Positions 1 to 7,992 of a stretch of 33,914 nt of DNA are shown piece after piece (positions within the stretch are counted from its first letter, which is position 1; each line of letters begins with the position of its first letter). Location of the stretch: the NCBI GenBank assembly GCA_947631935.1, contig CANRNG010000011.1, positions 1 to 33,914 of the forward strand, written 5' to 3'. This stretch comes from an uncultured Erysipelothrix sp. GTDB taxonomy: Bacteria; Bacillota_I; Bacilli_A; Erysipelotrichales; Erysipelotrichaceae. The notes under the pieces are model-generated. The model searched no databases. It had not been told where the DNA came from and was given only the letters and a program-made list of their open reading frames with translations. The translations under genes and the position numbers were made by a program.

Positions 1-320
1 CCACCTGAAATAACTCTGGCAAAAATAATAATATAGGGGTTATGGATAAATCCAAATATGAGTTGTCCAACCGCATAACCCAATGATCCTATTAAAAATA
101 AGTTCTTTGCTTTTATATAGCGACTCATGACGCCCCAAAAGGGAGAAAACATAAAGTTCGCAAAACTCATGGCCGCAAAAATATACCCAAACATTGCGCT
201 GGGTAGTTGTAAAAAATTAATATAACTGGGCGTAATGGGATGTGCAAAGTTTGCGCCAATAGAATGGAGCGCATAGAGCACAATTAAAACATTCACCGTA
301 TTCATCTTTTTGAAAGACAC
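1..320 (-). CDS. MFS transporter, N-terminal part (truncated by window edge)
   Basis: Hand translation of the minus strand: VSFKKMNTVNVLIVLYALHSIGANFAHPITPSYINFLQLPSAMFGYIFAAMSF...FGFIHNPYIIIFARVISGG, open to the window edge, with hydrophobic helices and an ARVISGG motif typical of MFS. GTG start at 320 has an AAGGA upstream; ATG at 306 is the alternative. Confidence 0.7.
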   Translation of the reverse strand, partial: MSFKKMNTVNVLIVLYALHSIGANFAHPITPSYINFLQLPSAMFGYIFAAMSFANFMFSPFWGVMSRYIKAKNLFLIGSLGYAVGQLIFGFIHNPYIIIFARVISG

Positions 321-377
321 AGTAGCATCATCCTTCCACTTCGATTATAATATGAAATTTCTCACCCAAAAGCAAGT

Positions 378-953
378 CTAGTCTTCTTTAATTGCCTTTA
401 TAACACTTGCCTTTAATTTCGGTAAAACTTCAGTCTCAAACCAAGGATTCTTTGCCTCCCAACGCCGATTTAAAGGCGAAGGGTGCACAAGAGGAAAATA
501 CTCAGGCAAATACGTCTCGAAAGCGCGAACCGTCTCTGTGAGGTTTCTTTGTGGACTCAAGTAATGCTGAACTGCATAATTACCCACCAAAATGATCAAC
601 TCAAGATTTGGCATTTCTTTTAAAAGTAAAGGATGCCATCTATCCGCAAAACCTTTACGCGGTGGCAAATCACCCGTCTTGGCTTTCCCAGGATAATAAA
701 AATCCATGGGTAAAACAGCAATCTTCTTTGAATTATAAAAGAAATCTGCATCGACACCCATCCAAGCACGCAACCGATCCCCACTTTGGTCAAGGAATAC
801 TTCATTTCTTTCTTGAGTTTTAATACCAGGCGCCTGCCCCACTATCAAAATACGCGCTTCTTTATATACACGATAAATGGGTTCCCAACCCTTCTTAGTG
901 AACTGCGGATTCTCTTTTTTAATCATCAAGTAAATCCTATTTAAGTTTTCCAT
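378..953 (-). CDS. Uracil-DNA glycosylase superfamily protein
   Basis: 191 aa; ILIVGQAPGIKTQERN...FLDQSGDRLRAWMGV and LVHPSPLNRRWEAKNPWF match UDG-superfamily motifs (GQAPG, HPSP). Confidence 0.85.
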   Translation of the reverse strand: MENLNRIYLMIKKENPQFTKKGWEPIYRVYKEARILIVGQAPGIKTQERNEVFLDQSGDRLRAWMGVDADFFYNSKKIAVLPMDFYYPGKAKTGDLPPRKGFADRWHPLLLKEMPNLELIILVGNYAVQHYLSPQRNLTETVRAFETYLPEYFPLVHPSPLNRRWEAKNPWFETEVLPKLKASVIKAIKED

Positions 954-987
954 TTGACTTCACCTACACTTATTTTACCACTTCATG

Positions 988-993
988 TATAAT
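988..993 (+). promoter_or_regulatory. Candidate -10 (TATAAT) for the DUF1858-DUF438 operon
   Basis: Perfect TATAAT 20 bp upstream of GTAGGAGG and the ATG at 1014. No convincing -35 seen. Confidence 0.4.
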
Positions 994-1013
994 ATTGGAT
1001 GTAGGAGGCCCAT

Positions 1014-1244
1014 ATGAAAACGATAAACCTAAATGAAACATTTTATAATATTACACATGATGACCCAGCGTTACGGGAAGCATTGATTGAATTTGGCTTC
1101 AGTCCCATGCGAAACCCACAAGCATACAATACCATGGGGAGAATCATGACCTTAAAAAAAGCCTTAGAACACATCAATCGCCAAGTCGATGAACTCAAAG
1201 TATATTTAGAAGAGAAAGGTATTAGTGTGGATTTTCATGAGTAA
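1014..1244 (+). CDS. DUF1858 domain protein
   Basis: 76 aa; LREALIEFGFSPMRNPQAYNTMGRIMTLKKALE resembles DUF1858; GGAGG RBS; overlaps the next ORF. Confidence 0.75.
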   Translation: MKTINLNETFYNITHDDPALREALIEFGFSPMRNPQAYNTMGRIMTLKKALEHINRQVDELKVYLEEKGISVDFHE

Positions 1245-2433
1245 AACACAAGCACTCGGTAAAATTATTTTAAAACTCCACGAAGGTGTGGATCCAGAAG
1301 TCGTAAAAGAAGAATTTAAAGAAAAGTTTGGTTCTGTAACCTCTAGAGAAATCATCCAGATGGAACAAGAACTGGTGAATGCAGGCATGCCCATTGAAGA
1401 AATTCAAAGACTCTGTGACATTCACGCAGATATCTTCAACATGTCTATTGAAGAAATTCATGCACTTCCTGATGAACTCGAACAAGAAGGACATCCTGTT
1501 CAAGTATTAAAAAATGAGAATAAAGCCCTCCAACTACATTTAGAAGATATGTTTTTTGATGTCTTGGAGTACGAAAGTAAGAAAACCCCCATGGCCCAAT
1601 TCGCATTGCGCAATAAAATCAATGAACTCTTTGATCTCAATAAGCACTATTCACGAAAAGAAATACTCTTCTTCCCACTCTTAGAAAAGTATGGTTTTGA
1701 TGCACCACCCAAAGTTATGTGGGCCGTGGATGATGAAATCAGACAAGACCTAAAAGACTTTGAAAAGAAAGTCATTGATGAAGACACAGAGAACCTATCT
1801 CAAGTCTTTGAAGCACTACGCAAACGCATCGAAGACATGATTTTTAAAGAAGAAATGATCATGCTTCCCATGATTTCAGAGGTGGTCACTGATGAAGAAT
1901 GGATGGATGTTGCCATAGATTCAGAAGATATTGGATATTGCTTGGTCGTTCCAGAAAAGAAATGGACTCCCCGCACAAAAAGTTTCTATGACCGCGTTAA
2001 AGATGATTTGCTGGTAAGAGACCATAAAATCCACTTACCATCCGGGGTCTTAAAACTTGAAGAATTGGAAGGCGTCTTAAATGCCCTTCCGATTGATATC
2101 ACCTTTATCGATAAAGATGATAAATTCAGATACTTCAACCTCGCCAAAGATCGTATTTTTGTGAGATCTAAAGCAGCTTTGGGTCGTATCGTACAACACT
2201 GCCACCCACCCAAATCAGTCAATATGGTGGAAGCCATTCTCAGTGACTTAAAATCTGGCAAGAAAGATGAAGAAAGTTTTTGGATTGAAATGAAAGGCAT
2301 GCTCATTCATATCAGCTACCACGCAGTAAGAAATGAACATGGAGAATATTTAGGTACATTGGAAGTCAGCCACGATATCATGCCTTATAAAGAAATTGCG
2401 GGACAAAAAAGATTGCGAGACCAAGAAAAATGA
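1237..2433 (+). CDS. DUF438 protein with hemerythrin-like and C-terminal PAS domains
   Basis: N-terminal DUF438-like helical region; central HYSRKEILFFPLLEKYGF.PPKVMWAVDDEIR (HHE-like); C-terminal FRYFNLAKDRIF.RS..ALGR.VQHCHPPKSV...GTLEVSHDI (PAS). Start likely ATG 1237, overlapping the upstream stop (ATGAGTAA). Confidence 0.85.
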   Translation: MSKTQALGKIILKLHEGVDPEVVKEEFKEKFGSVTSREIIQMEQELVNAGMPIEEIQRLCDIHADIFNMSIEEIHALPDELEQEGHPVQVLKNENKALQLHLEDMFFDVLEYESKKTPMAQFALRNKINELFDLNKHYSRKEILFFPLLEKYGFDAPPKVMWAVDDEIRQDLKDFEKKVIDEDTENLSQVFEALRKRIEDMIFKEEMIMLPMISEVVTDEEWMDVAIDSEDIGYCLVVPEKKWTPRTKSFYDRVKDDLLVRDHKIHLPSGVLKLEELEGVLNALPIDITFIDKDDKFRYFNLAKDRIFVRSKAALGRIVQHCHPPKSVNMVEAILSDLKSGKKDEESFWIEMKGMLIHISYHAVRNEHGEYLGTLEVSHDIMPYKEIAGQKRLRDQEK

Positions 2434-3083
2434 AAGCTGTAATCTTTGATATGGACGGGGTACTGGTAGATTCTGAACCCATTTACATGAACTACTTCCA
2501 CACCCCCTTTCACTTAAACAACCAAAAAACAAAAATACAAGATCTCTATCCAGTCATCGGTACGACTATGGATGACACATGGAATATCTTAGCTGAAACA
2601 TGGGTTCCCAAACTCACAAAAACTGAGATCTTAGATTACTTTAAGGATTTAGATATTGACGCTGCATTTAAGGACTATGCTGATTTAAAAATGCCCCATT
2701 TAACCCATTTACTCCAATTCTTAAAAGCCAACAACATTAAAACAGCCGTCGCTTCAGCTTCTCCCAAATCCGTCATCAAACGGGTTCTTCAAGAATGTGA
2801 AATTGATACATACTTCGACTTCTACGTTTCAGGCGAAGAAGTCAATGCTTCAAAACCTGCCCCTGATGTTTATTTAAAAGCCATGTCAGTTTTAAATGTT
2901 AAACCTGAAAATACCCTTGTTATAGAGGATTCTACCTTAGGGATTCAAGCAGGGAAATCAGCAGGAGCTACAGTCATCGCTTACAAAGACAACCGATTTG
3001 GTTTGGATCAATCCAAAGCCGACTACCATGTGAATGACCACATGGAAAGCTATCACCAAATTCGTAAACTCTTTAAATTATGA
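2430..3083 (+). CDS. HAD hydrolase, beta-phosphoglucomutase-like
   Basis: MKAVIFDMDGVLVDSEPIY motif I, VASASPKS motif II, KPAPDVYLKA and VIEDSTLGIQAGKSAG motifs III/IV. Start overlaps upstream stop (ATGA). Confidence 0.92.
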   Translation: MKAVIFDMDGVLVDSEPIYMNYFHTPFHLNNQKTKIQDLYPVIGTTMDDTWNILAETWVPKLTKTEILDYFKDLDIDAAFKDYADLKMPHLTHLLQFLKANNIKTAVASASPKSVIKRVLQECEIDTYFDFYVSGEEVNASKPAPDVYLKAMSVLNVKPENTLVIEDSTLGIQAGKSAGATVIAYKDNRFGLDQSKADYHVNDHMESYHQIRKLFKL

Positions 3084-3562
3084 GACTGGCCACACAAAAT
3101 GACCTTTGGGCCATTCAGCGTCTTTATGAGACCTGTTCCAAAAATACCCAACAAAAATATAACCTAGATCACTGGACTGAACCCTTTGACTCGGATGGAT
3201 ACAAGTTTAAGATAGAAGACAAATTGGTTTATATCAACGATGAAGCCACCATTAGCTATATCTTAGAAACCAGATACCCACACTATTTTCATATAAATGA
3301 TGGCTACACCTATCGTTACTTAAAGAAAATGATGGTCCATCCAAAACTTCAAGACCAAGGTTGGGGTTCAAAGATTCTCCAAGACATAGAAGATTCACTC
3401 GATGTGGATGTATTAAGAATGGACTATCGCAGCGAGTTTGTTCATTTACGAAATTTCTATGTTATAAAAAACCACTATACAGTCATCGGGATTGGTTATA
3501 TTGGGGATATGGAAGTCACCCTAATTGAAAAACATCTAAATAAAAAGGAGCGTGTCCTTTGA
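3080..3562 (+). CDS. GNAT-family N-acetyltransferase
   Basis: 160 aa; MMVHPKLQDQGWGSKILQDIE acetyl-CoA-binding-like motif; ATGA overlap with the HAD gene. Confidence 0.75.
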   Translation: MRLATQNDLWAIQRLYETCSKNTQQKYNLDHWTEPFDSDGYKFKIEDKLVYINDEATISYILETRYPHYFHINDGYTYRYLKKMMVHPKLQDQGWGSKILQDIEDSLDVDVLRMDYRSEFVHLRNFYVIKNHYTVIGIGYIGDMEVTLIEKHLNKKERVL

Positions 3563-4189
3563 TTCTATAATCAAGGCCGCTCCTTTTTCTATTCTAATAA
3601 TACCTTCAGATTCAACAATACGATTGCTGTTGGTCAAAGTCGATCCAAAAGGCACAAGTGCATGATCGAGCGGATAATAAAAACCCGTTAAACTCACCAC
3701 AATACCCTCAAAAGACAATGGAATGACAGACACATACATATCCGCTTGTTTTGGCAAAGTAAGCATATTATCCGTATAATAGATTACATTTTGGTCATCC
3801 ACAATTCTTGCTTTAATGTTCTTTTCTTCCAAACGTTTCAATAAAAACACATGACTGAGTGTATGATCCATTCGACCACCCGTAACACCAACTAAAGTAA
3901 TCGATTCACATCCCTTATCAACTAAATAATCAATCGACAATTCAGTATCCGTTTTGTCTTTTTCAATTGGATACTTAATAATCTCTATATCCATAAAAGA
4001 CACCGTTTTTAATGTCTCATTTGAGACTGAATCCAAATCACCCACCAAAGCATCAACCTTTATCTTTAAATCAAGGACATGCTCAATACCCCCATCTGCG
4101 CACACAACCCAATCCACCGCTTCAACAAGCCGCTTTATCAACGATTTATCTTTAATTTCACCACTTGCAATCACAAGTCCTTTTTTCAT
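3536..4189 (-). CDS. thiN: Thiamine pyrophosphokinase
   Basis: VCADGGIEHVLDLKIKVDALVGDLDSV, YPIEKDKTDTELSIDYL, LVGVTGGRMDHTLSHVFLL are characteristic TPK motifs; lies behind a TPP riboswitch. Confidence 0.93.
   Translation of the reverse strand: MKKGLVIASGEIKDKSLIKRLVEAVDWVVCADGGIEHVLDLKIKVDALVGDLDSVSNETLKTVSFMDIEIIKYPIEKDKTDTELSIDYLVDKGCESITLVGVTGGRMDHTLSHVFLLKRLEEKNIKARIVDDQNVIYYTDNMLTLPKQADMYVSVIPLSFEGIVVSLTGFYYPLDHALVPFGSTLTNSNRIVESEGIIRIEKGAALIIESKDTLLFI
3542..3588. terminator. Bidirectional intrinsic terminator inside the 3' overlap of two convergent ORFs
   Basis: AAAAAGGAGCG (3542-3552) pairs perfectly with CGCTCCTTTTT (3578-3588), with an inner CCTTTGATT/AATCAAGG stem; A tract on one side and T tract on the other. 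Confidence 0.85.
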
Positions 4190-4193
4190 CCAA

Positions 4194-4724
4194 TCACTTC
4201 CAAACTTTTTTTAATGGGCTCCAAATAATCACCAAGATAATGCTTGAAATAATAAACTCAGGGATTAAGTAAGTTGCATTATAACCAATGGAATAGAGCC
4301 ATGGATTTTGTCCCCCTGCATATTCAGCAAAGAAGACGGCACCAGAAGCTGTATGCGCAACCAAACGCCCCAACATCGCAACACCCACACCCAAAATAAT
4401 ACCCAGATTCAATGTCTTGCTATCATCCATTTTGGCAATTCCCGCCAATCCAATCAACCCAAAGGCTACCGGATAATCCAATAAGAATTGCACTGGATGG
4501 TAAAAATAGGGTTTGAGTAAAAAATCCAAAATACCATACAACCCACCCAAAAGAACACCTGGAAGTGTTCCCCATCTGAGCGCAAAAATTAAAAGTGGAA
4601 TCATACTCCCCGCAGACACACTGCCCCCATTGGGTGCTTGATAAATGATAATATTACTCAACAATGCTGACAGCGCCAACATCAATCCCCCTTCAGTCAT
4701 AAACCTAACTTTACGATTATTCAT
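4194..4724 (-). CDS. thiT: Thiamine ECF transporter S component
   Basis: QAPNGGSVSAGSMIPLLIFALRWGTLPGVLLGGLYGILDFL and HPVQFLLDYPVAFGLIGLAG are ThiT (YuaJ) signatures. Confidence 0.93.
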   Translation of the reverse strand: MNNRKVRFMTEGGLMLALSALLSNIIIYQAPNGGSVSAGSMIPLLIFALRWGTLPGVLLGGLYGILDFLLKPYFYHPVQFLLDYPVAFGLIGLAGIAKMDDSKTLNLGIILGVGVAMLGRLVAHTASGAVFFAEYAGGQNPWLYSIGYNATYLIPEFIISSIILVIIWSPLKKVWK

Positions 4725-4746
4725 TTGTATCCTCCTTATCCCAAAT

Positions 4747-4779
4747 AAAAAATACCCATACCTGAAAGGACATGAGTAT
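4747..4779 (-). terminator. Riboswitch expression-platform terminator
   Basis: Minus strand ATACTCAT-gtcctttcaggt-ATGGGTAT (one G-U pair) followed by TTTTTT, just 3' of the TPP aptamer. Confidence 0.75.
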
Positions 4780-4799
4780 CATATAAAGATGATACACAC

Positions 4800-4878
4800 T
4801 TCCCTCCGCTGGCATTATCCAGTTCAGGTTATAAGGGTCAGACAAATGTCCTCTCAGCTTTACGCTCCCCTAGTGGTA
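4800..4878 (-). promoter_or_regulatory. TPP (THI-box) riboswitch aptamer
   Basis: Minus strand TAGGGGAGCG...GCTGAGAGG...GACCCTTATAACCTGAACTGGATAATGCCAGCGGAGGGAA contains the canonical TPP aptamer conserved blocks. Confidence 0.97.
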
Positions 4879-5121
4879 TGTTTTATTAAGTTGTACAAGT
4901 ATCGTATCATACGTAATCATTATATTCAAAAGAAATACATTAATGATAGTGTAAAATAGGTGTAGGTAAAAAAAAGAATAAAATTCCTTATAATATGTTC
5001 GAATCAACAGAAAGGAATCTTACTCATATCTATTATATCACCCTTATTAAAAAAGAAATAGACTGTTTATTAGTAACATTATGGCTTATAATTAGTATAT
5101 ATAGGTAAGGAAGGGGATTTT

Positions 5122-5493
5122 ATGAAATACGATGATGGGACTATTCTTGAAGAATCTGATTTGATTGCGCTTTATCCTAGAAGAATCGAAAAAAAGGAAA
5201 ATTATGAAGTGTGGCAACACCCTTATACCAAGGGAAATGTTTTAGAGAATGAACCCGATTTTCAACTTGTTTTTTTTAATGAGGACGGATCAGTAGATTC
5301 TTATCATGTATCGCATAAAGAGTATCGATTTAAAGACCTAACCCATTTAGGGAAACTTCAACTTATCTACCATGACATTACTTTAAAGTTCAATGAATAC
5401 ACGCATCTAATAAAAGATGTGTGGTCAAGTGAACCAGATGATTACTTTTCAGAAATATTAAAGAAAAAGCAATCGTATCGGAATTATTACTGA
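5122..5493 (+). CDS. Hypothetical protein, 123 aa
   Basis: Open frame with AAGGAAGGGG upstream of ATG and soluble composition. No family recognised. Confidence 0.65.
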   Translation: MKYDDGTILEESDLIALYPRRIEKKENYEVWQHPYTKGNVLENEPDFQLVFFNEDGSVDSYHVSHKEYRFKDLTHLGKLQLIYHDITLKFNEYTHLIKDVWSSEPDDYFSEILKKKQSYRNYY

Positions 5494-5689
5494 AAGCCCT
5501 CATAATCAAGTATTATTTTTTAAAAAATAGTTATCATGATTATTTGGTTTTCATTAGTTATTCCTATATTTACGATTGCCAGGCAGTGAGTATATTTGCC
5601 AATAGATAGTGTGCTACATTGACCTTACTGATGTCGATTGCTTGATGTTAGTTACCCAAGGCCATAGACAAAAACAAACTATATATATT

Positions 5690-5713
5690 AGAGTCTTTAA
5701 CAGGCTCTTTTTT
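5690..5713 (+). terminator. Intrinsic terminator
   Basis: AGAGTC-tttaaca-GGCTCT followed by TTTTTT. Confidence 0.65.
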
Positions 5714-6054
5714 ATTTTAAACAGTGCAAAAAAATGCACCGCCATATGAAATAGGCAACATCCTTTATTATAACCAAAACACCTAAGACCATATAGTATA
5801 TTTTATTTTCGGAACTTGGACTCCATAAAAAACCATACGATCTAAAACAAGACTTAAAGCAAACAATAAACCATAACTTTTTTTCTTTTCTTCCTTTTTG
5901 AATATAAATCTACTTTCATTTTCTTTTCTTATTTATATAATAGCTGCCACACTAATAAATTTCAATGTACAGTCAGTACAAGATCTTGTAAAACTGATCT
6001 GGATAAAAAAGAGTACAATTATTTATTACTTTGATTATCTCGAAACATAGAAAA

Positions 6055-6115
6055 AGAAGTCATTAACTTATCGTTCTTTGATTCAAAACCCAGATACGAT
6101 AAATCATTGACTTCT
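6055..6115 (-). terminator. Long imperfect stem-loop downstream of the nucleoside operon, probable terminator or 3'-end structure
   Basis: Plus strand AGAAGTCA(6055)...TTATCGT(6068) pairs with ACGATAA(6096)...TGACTTCT(6108). On the minus strand it is followed by TTTTTCT. Confidence 0.6.
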
Positions 6116-6166
6116 AATTGGTTTAAGGTATACATTAATTGTATTTAATGGAATACCCACATTCAT

Positions 6167-7069
6167 TTATTCTAATACATTAAATGATTCCGCAATCGCA
6201 TCGATCACTTTTACACGGTCTACCTTTGTGATGACGCGTACATTGGGCGCATCATCCGCTACGACATAAGTTTTACCACGGGTTTCTGAATCCGTTGTAT
6301 CTACTTGAAGATTGAGACTTTCAGTTTCAAAAAGTTCTGGATTGGTCACCCAGAGTACTGAAACTGGATCATGAAGGGCTGAGTCTTTCTCAGCATAGCG
6401 CCACATAATATCATGAATAAACTGAGCCATATCACCCGACACGAAACTAAATTTATCCATATCTTCTTTTAATAGGTTGGCTTGAAGGGTTGCGTTTAAA
6501 GTCGCAAATACCATCTTAACTCCAGAGTTGAGTACCATATGACATGCTTCAGGATCCACAAAAATATTGAATTCAGCATGCTCCGAACGGTTACCCAATC
6601 CAATCCCGCCACCCATGATAGAAATTTCTTTAATCTTAGGTTTTAAATGGGGATATGAAAATAAAAGTAGGGCAATATTGGTTAAAGGTCCCACTGCTAC
6701 AATCGTGATGGGCTCTTCTGATGCTTCCAACACTTCTGCCATTAATTGGACCGCAGATTTAGAGGAAAAATATTGGTAGGGTTCATCTGGAAGACGATGG
6801 GACATATCACCCAAGCCATCTTCGCCATGGACTCTGGCTGATATATGATTTTTAACAAGAGGTAACATTGATCCTTTTGCGAGTGGGATATCACTGCCCA
6901 TTGCGTTTAATAGCAACTTGGCGTTACGGGTTGTTTTTTCACCACTTACATTTCCACAAACTGTGGTAATGGCTTTAATATCAAGTTCTTCTTTAGCCAT
7001 CGCAAGTACAATGGCCAAAACATCATCAATTCCAGGATCACAATCAATCATAATTGGTATTTTTTTCAT
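6167..7069 (-). CDS. Nucleoside hydrolase (IunH family)
   Basis: PIMIDCDPGIDDVLAIVLA, TTVCGNVSGEKTTRNA, MGGG, EFNIFVDPEA, LHDPVSVLWV: inosine-uridine nucleoside hydrolase motifs. Confidence 0.95.
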   Translation of the reverse strand: MKKIPIMIDCDPGIDDVLAIVLAMAKEELDIKAITTVCGNVSGEKTTRNAKLLLNAMGSDIPLAKGSMLPLVKNHISARVHGEDGLGDMSHRLPDEPYQYFSSKSAVQLMAEVLEASEEPITIVAVGPLTNIALLLFSYPHLKPKIKEISIMGGGIGLGNRSEHAEFNIFVDPEACHMVLNSGVKMVFATLNATLQANLLKEDMDKFSFVSGDMAQFIHDIMWRYAEKDSALHDPVSVLWVTNPELFETESLNLQVDTTDSETRGKTYVVADDAPNVRVITKVDRVKVIDAIAESFNVLE

Positions 7070-7074
7070 AGGGA

Positions 7075-7992
7075 TTACACTCCTTTAAAACGATCTAAAA
7101 TAAGATTCACAAATGCGTCATTATCCACATCCATTAAAACACGGACATTGGGTTTATCAGTTGAACGTGGCCGTTTGTCAGCCATAGACATCCCCCTCAT
7201 AAAGTTATCATCTGTTGCGATTTTGACATACAAATCTTCACTTTCAAAGATTTCAGGATGACTCAATGCGTAGAGTGTCATCACATCGTGTAAATGAACA
7301 CGTTCATGTCCCAAATATTCTTTAGCGAAATTAAAAGAAACTTGAGAGATATCATAGAGTAGTGAACCCAGTTCACCACCCTCTTTTTTGATGGTATCGA
7401 TGGTTTCTTTTGTGATATAACCGCGTTCTGTTACATCCAGTCCTGCCATGATAAGTGGAATACCACTTTCAAAAACAATATGGGCTGCATGGGGATCAGC
7501 ATAGAAGTTAAATTCACCGGCAATGGTTGTATTACCCCCTTTAATGCCCCCTCCCATAAGGGAAATGACTTCAATTTTATGCATCAATTCAGGATGCGCT
7601 TTAATTAATATCGCAAGATTTGTGAGGGGTCCCAAAGCAAGATAGGTTACTTTATCATGTTCATTTAAAAGACGGACTGCAGATTCAAATGCAGTTTCTT
7701 CACTTAAGGCTCGATAACCTGAGCATGTAACACCCCCAAAACCATTATGACCATGGACCTCAGCTGCACTGAAAGGCGCATAGATTAAGGGTGCACCCGC
7801 ACCTTGGTTGATGGGGCCATCATATCCCAAAACATGGGCCAATCCTTGCGCATTACGGGTTGTATTTTCAATACCAACATTACCCGCAACAGAATGAATT
7901 GCTAAAATATCAATATTAGGATCAAGGAAAGCGGCTGCAATCGCAAACGCATCATCAATTCCAGGATCACAGTCAATTATTACTTTTCTCAT
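7075..7992 (-). CDS. Nucleoside hydrolase (IunH family), second paralogue
   Basis: VIIDCDPGIDDAFAIAAAF, SVAGNVGIENTTRNA, MGGGIKGGNTTIAGEFNFYADPHAA, LHDVMTLYAL. Confidence 0.95.
   Translation of the reverse strand: MRKVIIDCDPGIDDAFAIAAAFLDPNIDILAIHSVAGNVGIENTTRNAQGLAHVLGYDGPINQGAGAPLIYAPFSAAEVHGHNGFGGVTCSGYRALSEETAFESAVRLLNEHDKVTYLALGPLTNLAILIKAHPELMHKIEVISLMGGGIKGGNTTIAGEFNFYADPHAAHIVFESGIPLIMAGLDVTERGYITKETIDTIKKEGGELGSLLYDISQVSFNFAKEYLGHERVHLHDVMTLYALSHPEIFESEDLYVKIATDDNFMRGMSMADKRPRSTDKPNVRVLMDVDNDAFVNLILDRFKGV

Noticed and set aside
4978-5025. GTTCGAATC T-loop-like sequence flanked by ATTCCTT/AAGGAAT inverted repeat, possible tRNA or tRNA fragment
   Set aside because: No acceptor, D or anticodon arms could be folded around it.
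5735-5935. Open minus-strand frame (e.g. ...KKLWFIVCFKSCFRSYGFLWSPSSENKIYYMVLGVLVIIKDVAYFIWRCIFLHCLK*) and a short MKVDLYSKRKKRKKVMVYCLL* ORF, possible decayed membrane gene
   Set aside because: No usable start or RBS, low-complexity polypurine origin, and AT-rich DNA gives such hydrophobic frames by chance. It would need a frameshift and a homologue to be credible.
6020-6140. 38-aa minus ORF MYTLNQLEVNDLSYLGFESKNDKLMTSFSMFRDNQSNK, considered as a FeoA remnant or small peptide
   Set aside because: It lies almost wholly inside the 6055-6115 palindrome and lacks a Shine-Dalgarno. RNA structure explains the sequence better.
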